The translations under genes and the position numbers were made by a program. Shown here piece by piece: positions 8,864 to 14,307 of a stretch of DNA of 22,548 nucleotides; positions within the stretch are counted from its first letter, which is position 1, and each line of letters starts with the position of its first letter. The DNA is from Candidatus Dormiibacterota bacterium (GTDB lineage Bacteria > Chloroflexota > Dormibacteria > Aeolococcales > Aeolococcaceae). Location: positions 1 through 22,548 of the forward strand of contig JAFAJR010000003.1 of the NCBI GenBank assembly GCA_019236085.1. Reading direction: 5' to 3'. The notes beneath the pieces are model-generated. The model did not search any database, had not been told where the DNA came from, and saw only the letters and a program-made list of their open reading frames with translations.

Positions 8864-9464
8864 GCCTGTCCTCTTCGCGGCAATGGGAGTTGAGGAGCGC
8901 GCCGCACGGCGCGCTGCGCCCGGGCTTCGGGTTGCCCGCACCGGCATCGGCCTGGCCGGTGGCCCGGTGGAGCACGCGGAGCTCGGCATCTCGGTCGGCC
9001 TGGCAGGTGGCCTGCTCGACAGCCTCGAACCGGGGACCGTGGTGGTTGCCGACCGGGTGACGGCGACCTCAGGCGAGACCGTCGTCTGCGACCCCCGATG
9101 GGTCGAGGCGCTCGGCGACGCGGCCGCGGCGCTGGGCGTCCCCCATGTCGTCGGCTCGCTCTTTACGGCGGGCGGCATCGTGGCCGGGGCCGAGCGTTCA
9201 CGGCGCGCCGCCGAGGGCCACATCGCTGCCGACATGGAGTCCGGCGTGCTCGCCGCCCACCTGGATTCCATCGCTGTGGCCCGGACCATCCTCGACACCC
9301 CGCGCCATGAGATCTCGCCGGCCTGGGCGCACCCATCCCGGGCGGCGCGCGATCCACGGCTCTGGCGGCAGGGAGCCTGGCTCGCCTGGTGGGCCGGGCG
9401 CTACGCCGCGCGGTCTGCGCGGGTCGCCGCCGAGGCCCACCGCCGGCTCAGCCGCCGGGTGTGA
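8820..9464 (+). CDS. hpnG: HpnG-like nucleoside phosphorylase (ribosylhopane-forming)
   Basis: Purine-nucleoside-phosphorylase family protein, about 214 aa. HpnG removes adenine from adenosylhopane to give the phosphoribosyl/ribosyl hopane intermediate. Visible family features are the first strand VLFAAMGVEERA, the RTGIGLAGG loop and the conserved ADMES (Asp138, Glu140) that contacts the ribose. The start is uncertain. GTG 8820 gives a 44-bp overlap with hpnA, while ATG 8883 would cut into the first beta strand, so 8820 is preferred. It is the last gene of the operon and ends 17 bp inside the 3' end of the convergent hydrolase. Confidence 0.85.
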   Translation: MTPWTGTGSGDTPPEPVLFAAMGVEERAARRAAPGLRVARTGIGLAGGPVEHAELGISVGLAGGLLDSLEPGTVVVADRVTATSGETVVCDPRWVEALGDAAAALGVPHVVGSLFTAGGIVAGAERSRRAAEGHIAADMESGVLAAHLDSIAVARTILDTPRHEISPAWAHPSRAARDPRLWRQGAWLAWWAGRYAARSARVAAEAHRRLSRRV

Positions 9465-10314
9465 TCCGCTCCTCGACGAACCAGCTGATCGCTGCTGCCA
9501 CCTCGGCCGGCCGCTGCACCGGCAGGTCGTGACCGCCGTCCACCCAGCGCACCGACATCCGCTCGCCCAGCACGGCGTGGGCTCGCTCCAGGGCGGCGCC
9601 GCGGCGCGTGTCGGTGGCCGCCTCCTGGCCGGCTGGGACGAAGAGCACCGGGCAGCTGACGGCGCCGAGCAGCGCGTCGACGTCGAGGTCGTACAGCGAT
9701 TTGGCGATCTGCATGTGCCGTTCCAGGGTGAGCCGCGGGGTCAGGCCGTCGCCGTCCGGCTCGAAGTTGCCAAGCAGGATCTCGGTGGCGGTTGCCGCAT
9801 CGGAGCCCTCGGGCAGCGGGGATGCCTCGACCCAGCCGCGCACGGCCTCCGGCGTGACGCCCCGCAGCGGCGGCGGACGCATGGCACGCTCGGCCACCGC
9901 CCAGTCGGCGCCGAAATAGGCCCGCAGGTCGGTGGCGCCGCCATCCACGCAAACCGCTCCCAACACAGCTCCGGGTGACGCTGCCGCCAGGGCCAGCGCC
10001 ACCGTGGCTCCCCAGCTGTGTCCGACCACCACCAGCTGGGGGAGCTTGAGAGCGGCGATCACCTCGAGAAGGTCGCCCACCACCGCCTCGAAGTCGTAGC
10101 CGCTGTCGGGCCGGCCACTCAGGCCATGGCCCCGCATGTCCGGCGCCACGACCCTGAAGCGCGGGGCCAGCCGGGCGGCCACCAGGTCCCACCAGCGGGC
10201 ATTGCTGGCAAGGCCGTGCAGAGCCAGCAGCGGCGGCGCCCCGCCGGGATGGTCGCGAACGGCGAGGCTCAGCTGCGGCGTCTCCACCCGGATCAGACCG
10301 TCGAGCTCGGTCAC
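9448..10314 (-). CDS. Alpha/beta hydrolase
   Basis: Alpha/beta-hydrolase fold protein of 288 aa; substrate unknown. From the GTG at 10314 the oxyanion-loop HG is at residues 33-34, and APDMRGHGLSG follows the next strand. The nucleophile Ser100 lies in the elbow GHSWG. The likely His is in DGGHDL near the C-terminus, and the acid is probably an Asp after VLFVPAG. An in-frame GTG at 10383 would add 23 residues of low similarity to the fold; neither start has a clear ribosome site. It converges on hpnG with a 17-bp overlap and is divergent from the GT20 gene. A hopanoid link is not supported by anything beyond position. Confidence 0.82.
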   Translation of the reverse strand: MTELDGLIRVETPQLSLAVRDHPGGAPPLLALHGLASNARWWDLVAARLAPRFRVVAPDMRGHGLSGRPDSGYDFEAVVGDLLEVIAALKLPQLVVVGHSWGATVALALAAASPGAVLGAVCVDGGATDLRAYFGADWAVAERAMRPPPLRGVTPEAVRGWVEASPLPEGSDAATATEILLGNFEPDGDGLTPRLTLERHMQIAKSLYDLDVDALLGAVSCPVLFVPAGQEAATDTRRGAALERAHAVLGERMSVRWVDGGHDLPVQRPAEVAAAISWFVEERITPGG

Positions 10315-10436
10315 AGGAGGGATTGTCCCGCCTGCTGTGCGCAGTCCGCCCTGGGTAGCATGGGCCACCGAAGGAGCCGCCACTCCCGGCGGCCGGAGGG
10401 CAGGTTCTGGCCGCCATCGAGCCGTACACCCGTCGC
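10315..10436. promoter_or_regulatory. Divergent intergenic region between hydrolase and GT20 gene
   Basis: A 122-bp gap that should hold promoters for both flanking genes. On the + strand TAGCAT at 10356-10361 could be a -10 element, but no good -35 is seen. Ribosome-site-like GGAGGG is at 10395-10400, too far from the annotated ATG (10437) but six bases before an in-frame CTG at 10407. No clear palindrome is seen. Confidence 0.35.
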
Positions 10437-11903
10437 ATGCTGCGGCACCTTCATCCCATCGTCGCCGCCAACCGCGCCCCGCTGGCGCTGCAGCCTGCCG
10501 ACCCGTACCGGGGCACGCCGGAGCGCCTGGTCAAGGGGTCGGGCGGCCTGGTCACCGGGCTGAGCACGCTGGCTGCCACCACCGAGGCGGTGTGGGTGGC
10601 GGTGGCCCGCGACGAGGCGGACCGGATGCTCATGGAGCGCGGCGACCCGGCGGAGCTGGTGACCGAGGACGGCACCGCGTACCGGGTGGCCTTCGTCGAT
10701 CCCGGCCGCGAGGCGTACGAGCTCTACTACAGCGTCATCAGCAACCCGCTGCTGTGGTTCATCCAGCATTACCTCTGGGACCTCGCCCGCGAACCCGTGG
10801 TCGACGGCTCGACGCAGGAGGCATGGACCAAGGGGTACCTCGCCGTCAACGAGCTGGTGGCTGAGCAGGTGGTGCGCCAAGCCCGCGCCTCGCGGCAGAC
10901 GCCGCTGGTGTTCGTGCAGGACTACCAGCTCTACTGCGTGCCTGCGATGGTCCGCAACGAACTCCGCGACGTGCGGATCCAGCACTTCGTGCACGTTCCC
11001 TGGCCGACGCCGCAGTACTGGAGCATCCTGCCCCGGCGAATGCGCGACGCGATCGTGGACGGCATGCTCGGTGCCGACGTCATCGGCTTCCAGACCAGCC
11101 GCGACGTGCGGAACTTCCTCATGACCTGCGAGGACAACCTGGGCCTCACCGTCGACATGCGCGAACGCACGGTGCTGTACGAGGGCCGGGCCATCTGGGT
11201 GCGCAACTACCCGATCAGCATCGACGTCAACGAGCTCACCCGGCTGGCCGAGCGCCCCGAGGTGCTGGCCGAGGAACGAAGCATCGCCGAGTGGCGTCCG
11301 AAGCACCTCATCCTGCGTGTCGACCGCACCGACCTCAGCAAGAACATCGTCCGCGGTTTCCTGGCCTACGAGCGCATGTTGGAGGCGCACCGTGAGCTGC
11401 ACGGTGACGTTGTCTTCTGGGCGTTTCTGCAGCCGAGCCGCCAGGACATAGACGACTACCGCGCCTACCTGGGCAATGTGCTCGGCGTGGCGGCGCGGAT
11501 CAACCGCACCTACAGCCGGGGTGGCTGGACGCCGATCCGCGTCGAGGTCGAGGAGAACATGGAGCGCGCCGCGGCGGCGTACAAGTCGTTCGATGTCCTC
11601 CTGGTGAATCCCATCTACGACGGGATGAACCTGGTGGCGAAGGAAGGTCCACTGATCAACCGCACATGCGGTGTGCTGGTGCTGAGCGAGAACGCCGGCT
11701 CACACGAGGAGCTGGGACGGCACGCCATCACCGTCAACCCGTTCGACGTCGACGAGACCGCCGAAGCGCTCTACCTCGGGCTCACCATGGACCAGCAGCA
11801 GCGGCAGCAGCGACAGGAGGGGATCCGCGAAATTGTGCGGACCAACGACATCTCGCGCTGGATTTCGTTGCAGCTTCAAGACCTGCGAGAACTGATCGGC
11901 TGA
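10437..11903 (+). CDS. otsA: GT20 glycosyltransferase, trehalose-6-phosphate synthase type
   Basis: Retaining GT-B glycosyltransferase of family 20, 488 aa, single domain. The best-known reaction is UDP-glucose plus glucose-6-phosphate to trehalose-6-phosphate, a desiccation protectant. The residues matching the E. coli OtsA site are in place: Arg13 in ANRAP, the glycine loop KGSGGLVTG, Tyr/Trp nine apart in YYSVISNPLLW, Asp162 in QDYQL, His186 in HVPWP, Arg297/Lys302 in VDRTDLSK, and Asp395/Glu403 in DGMNLVAKE. Odd points are QDYQL in place of the usual HDYHL and the lack of a phosphatase (OtsB) domain or neighbour. A related product such as glucosylglycerol phosphate cannot be excluded. The ATG at 10437 lacks a ribosome site. 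Confidence 0.85.
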   Translation: MLRHLHPIVAANRAPLALQPADPYRGTPERLVKGSGGLVTGLSTLAATTEAVWVAVARDEADRMLMERGDPAELVTEDGTAYRVAFVDPGREAYELYYSVISNPLLWFIQHYLWDLAREPVVDGSTQEAWTKGYLAVNELVAEQVVRQARASRQTPLVFVQDYQLYCVPAMVRNELRDVRIQHFVHVPWPTPQYWSILPRRMRDAIVDGMLGADVIGFQTSRDVRNFLMTCEDNLGLTVDMRERTVLYEGRAIWVRNYPISIDVNELTRLAERPEVLAEERSIAEWRPKHLILRVDRTDLSKNIVRGFLAYERMLEAHRELHGDVVFWAFLQPSRQDIDDYRAYLGNVLGVAARINRTYSRGGWTPIRVEVEENMERAAAAYKSFDVLLVNPIYDGMNLVAKEGPLINRTCGVLVLSENAGSHEELGRHAITVNPFDVDETAEALYLGLTMDQQQRQQRQEGIREIVRTNDISRWISLQLQDLRELIG

Positions 11904-11926
11904 AGCCGCGAGATCCTCCCCTGGCG

Positions 11927-12051
11927 CTGAGACCACGGTCACCGCTCTAGCGACTCGGGATCTTCTCCTCGCTCGCCGCCCCAAACACATTGTGCGGCTC
12001 GCTCGTCGTACGACCGCGATCGTCGCTGCGAGCGGTGGACCCTGGTCTCAG
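11927..12051. repeat. Long imperfect inverted repeat / 125-nt stem-loop
   Basis: The two ends pair over several blocks: 11927-11935 with 12043-12051 (9 bp, CTGAGACCA/TGGTCTCAG), 11937-11940 with 12038-12041 (4 bp), 11941-11946 with 12031-12036 (6 bp), 11949-11954 with 12022-12027 (6 bp) and 11959-11962 with 12018-12021 (4 bp). That is 29 pairs with only small bulges. The remaining loop (11963-12017) has a GCCGC/GCGGC pair and a GTCGTACGAC palindrome. It lies between the convergent GT20 gene and the small membrane-protein gene, outside both. It could be a structured RNA, a two-way terminator or a palindromic element; no T-tract is present. Confidence 0.65.
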
Positions 12052-12068
12052 CCCGGGAGGACCCGGGC
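12051..12068. terminator. Perfect GC hairpin between convergent genes
   Basis: GCCCGGG (12051-12057) and CCCGGGC (12062-12068) form a perfect 7-bp stem around a 4-nt loop. It abuts the long stem-loop and lies 14 bp past the end of the minus-strand small gene. There is no T-run on either side, so a classic intrinsic terminator is not certain; high-GC genomes often use such hairpins. Confidence 0.4.
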
Positions 12069-12082
12069 GGCGGTTCAGCCGA

Positions 12083-12268
12083 TCAGTGGCCGAGGCCGGA
12101 GAAGCCTGCCACGAACAGCCAGCCCATGACGGCAAAGACCGTCACCCACAGCGTGATCCAGCCACGGTCGTCGAGGCGGCGGCGGTGGCGCAGGTAGCGC
12201 TCGCGGACGGCCAGGGAGTCGAGGCCGCTGGGGGCCGAGGTGCGGCGGGCCGGGGCTTGAGGGGTCAT
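12083..12268 (-). CDS. Small single-helix membrane protein
   Basis: A 61-residue reading frame, family not recognised. The N-terminal half is polar and basic (RERYLRHRRRLDDRG, about residues 22-36). It is followed by one strong hydrophobic helix (about residues 37-58, WITLWVTVFAVMGWLFVAGF) and a short GLGH tail, so a cytoplasmic N-terminus anchored by one helix is likely (positive-inside rule). The start codon is ATG; the upstream bases give only a weak ribosome site. The frame runs on upstream without a stop, so its length alone is weak evidence. The reason to believe it is the sharp basic-then-hydrophobic layout. Confidence 0.5.
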   Translation of the reverse strand: MTPQAPARRTSAPSGLDSLAVRERYLRHRRRLDDRGWITLWVTVFAVMGWLFVAGFSGLGH

Positions 12269-12340
12269 CGCTCGGGGAACGGCCGGCGCCGCAGCCGGGT
12301 TACGCCCGGGTTCCGGCCGCTCGCCGCTCTGGGATGCATG

Positions 12341-12362
12341 GGCTACTATCAGGAAAGTAGCC
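12341..12362. promoter_or_regulatory. Inverted repeat upstream of the MerR operon (putative operator)
   Basis: GGCTACT (12341-12347) and AGTAGCC (12356-12362) form a perfect 7-bp inverted repeat around an 8-bp spacer, about 70 bp before the first MerR gene. TACTAT at 12344-12349 could be a -10 box overlapping the left arm; no convincing -35 is seen. Two-arm spacing resembles MerR/HspR operators, but the sequence does not match the published HspR repeat (CTTGAGT-N7-ACTCAAG). Autoregulation is inference. Confidence 0.45.
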
Positions 12363-12430
12363 ATCCCCGCCCGACGACTTTCCCCCATGTCCCGTCGGCG
12401 CGGGAGTCTCGCACGGGGGCCCGGACGTAG

Positions 12431-12778
12431 ATGACCCAAACATCGGTGATGGTCGAAGCCCCAGCACCACGCATGGATCTGGACAAGCCGATCTACACGC
12501 TGAGCATCGCTGCCGAGATCCTGGAGGTTCACCCTCGCACACTGATGATGTACGAGGGTCTCCGGCTCGTCGTGCCCCAGCGGACCTCGACGAACCGCCG
12601 CCGCTACTCGCAGCGCGACCTGCTCACCCTGCAGGCGATCCAGCGCCTGACCCGGGGCTTCGGGCTCAACCTCAACGGCGCTCGCTACGTCATCCAGTGC
12701 CTCCAGCTGCTCGACGCCCATGGCATCGAGCGGCCGGCTGAGCTGCGCGAGCTCGACATCCAGCACGTCCGGATCTGA
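12431..12778 (+). CDS. MerR-family (HspR-like) transcriptional regulator 1
   Basis: DNA-binding regulator of 115 aa. The winged helix-turn-helix covers about residues 21-65: IYTLSIAAEILEVHPRTLMMYE, then the wing PQRTSTNRRRYSQRDL, as in HspR, the heat-shock repressor branch of MerR. The rest (QAIQRLTRGFGLNLNGARYVIQCLQLL) is a short dimerisation helix; there is no large ligand domain and no metal-binding cysteine pair. An N-terminal tail of about 19 residues precedes the domain. It is a close paralogue of the gene at 13164, with identical wing sequence. No dnaK/clpB gene is nearby, so its targets are unknown. It lies 14 bp before the receiver gene, suggesting one transcript. Confidence 0.9.
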   Translation: MTQTSVMVEAPAPRMDLDKPIYTLSIAAEILEVHPRTLMMYEGLRLVVPQRTSTNRRRYSQRDLLTLQAIQRLTRGFGLNLNGARYVIQCLQLLDAHGIERPAELRELDIQHVRI

Positions 12779-12792
12779 GGCGGGACGCGACC

Positions 12793-13179
12793 GTGGCCAA
12801 CCTCGACCAGTCGATCCACGTCCTCCTGATCGAGGACGACCCCGCCGTCCTGCCGATGTACCGCAGGCGCCTTGAGCGCGACGGCTACACGGTCCAGACC
12901 GCTGCCGACGGCGAGGAGGGCCTGGCCTCGGCGGCGCGGCTGTCTCCGGACATCGTCTTCCTCGACCTCAGGCTCCCCAGGATGGACGGCTTCGAGGTGC
13001 TGCGCCGGCTGAGAGGCCAGGCCGAGACTGCAGCCATCCCCGTGGTGATCCTGAGCAACTATCCCGAGGAGGAGAACATGGCCATCGCCCGCAATCTCGG
13101 AGCGCTCGAGTTCCTGGTGAAGGCGCGCATCACGCCGGGTGACCTCTCGGAAGGGATCGACGAATGGCTCAAGGAGTGA
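12793..13179 (+). CDS. Stand-alone CheY-like receiver protein
   Basis: Single-domain response regulator of 128 aa with no output domain. The acidic pocket is Glu14-Asp15-Asp16 (LLIEDDP). The phosphoacceptor is Asp58 (VFLDLRLPRMDG), the switch residue is Ser88 (VILSNY) and the conserved Lys is Lys110 (EFLVKA), so all catalytic residues are present. The GTG start at 12793 follows a moderate ribosome site (AGGCGGGA). It sits between two paralogous MerR genes and overlaps the second by 16 bp. No histidine kinase is in the window. The context suggests that it acts on the MerR proteins by protein contact, which is inference. Confidence 0.92.
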   Translation: MANLDQSIHVLLIEDDPAVLPMYRRRLERDGYTVQTAADGEEGLASAARLSPDIVFLDLRLPRMDGFEVLRRLRGQAETAAIPVVILSNYPEEENMAIARNLGALEFLVKARITPGDLSEGIDEWLKE

Positions 13180-13502
13180 GCAGCGCCGGCATCGGCGTCG
13201 ACAAGCCCATCTACACGCTGAGCGTGGCCTCGGAGATCCTCGAGACACATCCCCGAACCCTCATGATGTACGAGTCGGTGGGCCTGGTCCGGCCGCAGCG
13301 CACGTCGACCAACCGGCGGCGCTACTCGCAACGCGACCTGGCGAAACTGCAGGTGATTCAGGAGTTCACGCGCAAGCATGGCGTCAACCTCGCCGGTGTC
13401 AGGCTGCTGCTCACGCTGATGGTGCTGCTGCGCGACCGCGGGATCGCTCCGCCGGGCGACCTCCGATCCATCGACGTGAGCCTGCTCGAGCCCGCCCAGT
13501 GA
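13164..13502 (+). CDS. MerR-family (HspR-like) transcriptional regulator 2
   Basis: DNA-binding regulator of 112 aa and close paralogue of the gene at 12431. The domain from IYTLSVASEILETHPRTLMMYE through PQRTSTNRRRYSQRDL differs from its sister at only a few positions, and the wing is identical. Similarity falls off in the dimerisation part (QEFTRKHGVNLAGVRLLLTLMVLL). The ATG at 13164 lies 16 bp inside the receiver gene, and the stop overlaps the GTG of the next gene, so it is translationally coupled on both sides. The two regulators probably recognise the same or very similar DNA sites and may form mixed dimers (inference). Confidence 0.9.
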   Translation: MAQGVSSAGIGVDKPIYTLSVASEILETHPRTLMMYESVGLVRPQRTSTNRRRYSQRDLAKLQVIQEFTRKHGVNLAGVRLLLTLMVLLRDRGIAPPGDLRSIDVSLLEPAQ

Positions 13503-13915
13503 GCGAGACCCGGGCAGATCCCAACCTGGCGTCGATGGGCGCCGAGGTCGCGCAGGACGTCGTGCGCCTGGTGCGGGCCGAGATCGACCTGGCGAAGATC
13601 GAGATGCAGACGGCGCTGCGCCGCCTGGCGGTCGCCGCCGCGCTGATCGGGGTCGCATTGATGCTGCTGCTGCTGGCGGTGATCGAGGCCCTGGGCAGCG
13701 TGCCGGCCGCCTTCTCGGTGCGGCTGTTCGGCAACCAGTGGCTGGGCTGGTTGGTGTTCGGAGGCCTGCTGCTGGTGCTGGGAGCGCTGGTGGGCTTCGT
13801 CGGAACCATGCGGCTGCGCTCCGCGTTGCGTGTTGGGAAGCAGACGATGACGGCCCTCAAGGAGGACTCCGAGTGGCTCAGGCACTTGACCAGGCGCGCA
13901 AACAGCGGGAGCTGA
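13499..13915 (+). CDS. Two-helix membrane protein, holin-like superfamily III (DUF1469 type)
   Basis: A 138-aa membrane protein. An amphipathic N-terminal helix (VAQDVVRLVRAEIDLAKIEM, residues 17-36) leads into two hydrophobic helices at about 43-64 and 82-104, then a basic tail. The RAEIDLAKIEM element followed by two helices matches the family annotated as putative actinobacterial holin-X/DUF1469; despite the name these are usually chromosomal envelope proteins, not phage lysis genes. The GTG start at 13499 overlaps the upstream stop (GTGA), and the 3' end overlaps the next gene by 43 bp. Function unknown; position suggests an envelope role with the PBP downstream. Confidence 0.8.
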   Translation: MSETRADPNLASMGAEVAQDVVRLVRAEIDLAKIEMQTALRRLAVAAALIGVALMLLLLAVIEALGSVPAAFSVRLFGNQWLGWLVFGGLLLVLGALVGFVGTMRLRSALRVGKQTMTALKEDSEWLRHLTRRANSGS

Positions 13916-14307
13916 GCAAGCAAGCGCTGGCCGCCGACGTCCAGCGCCTCGAAGCCAGGGTCCGCCGCGAGCTCGACATCCGCGCCCGGATCCGGCGCGA
14001 CGCGCCCCGGATCCTCGCCGTCGCCGGCGGAGCGGTCCTCCTGGTCGGAGTCCTGGTGGTGGTACGCACTCGCTTCGCCGGGCGGCGCCGCGACACGGCG
14101 GCACCCGCCACGCTTGACGACCTGGTGGCCGAGCTGCGCGAGCTGCGCCAGTCCATCGACAAGAAGAAGGAAGCGGGACTCCTCCAGAAGGGGGCGCTGC
14201 GCGTGCTCAGCGCTGCCGGCGCCGCCGGCGGCACGCTGGTCGCCCGGCGCATCGTCGAGCGCCAGGAGACGCAGCGAGAGGGTCGCGGTCCGGAACGTGC
14301 CGGGTGA
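13873..14307 (+). CDS. DUF3618-like single-helix membrane protein
   Basis: A 144-aa protein with a basic, heptad-rich N-terminus (residues 1-42, probable coiled coil). It has one strong transmembrane helix at about 45-64 (PRILAVAGGAVLLVGVLVVV), an RRR stop-transfer signal, a second charged helix (LDDLVAELRELRQSIDKKKE, residues 81-100) and an Ala/Gly-rich end. The layout resembles DUF3618 proteins, which often follow the DUF1469 gene in high-GC bacteria. The GTG at 13873 is picked because AAGGAGGA sits seven bases before it at 13858-13866 and the coiled coil starts there. Its end overlaps the PBP start by 11 bp. Function not known. Confidence 0.75.
   Translation: MAQALDQARKQRELSKQALAADVQRLEARVRRELDIRARIRRDAPRILAVAGGAVLLVGVLVVVRTRFAGRRRDTAAPATLDDLVAELRELRQSIDKKKEAGLLQKGALRVLSAAGAAGGTLVARRIVERQETQREGRGPERAG

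Noticed and set aside
11927..12051. Miniature transposable element (MITE)
   Set aside because: The ends are inverted repeats, but I see no target-site duplication beside them and no second copy in the window; kept as an unclassified stem-loop.
11947..12135. 62-codon minus-strand frame across the stem-loop
   Set aside because: It runs through the structured element and the end of the better membrane-protein frame, and its composition looks random.
12341..12362. Classical HspR (HAIR) operator
   Set aside because: The arms GGCTACT/AGTAGCC do not match CTTGAGT/ACTCAAG, so only a generic operator is proposed.
13499..13915. Phage lysis holin
   Set aside because: The family name includes holin, but there are no phage genes nearby and the gene is locked into a chromosomal operon with a PBP.
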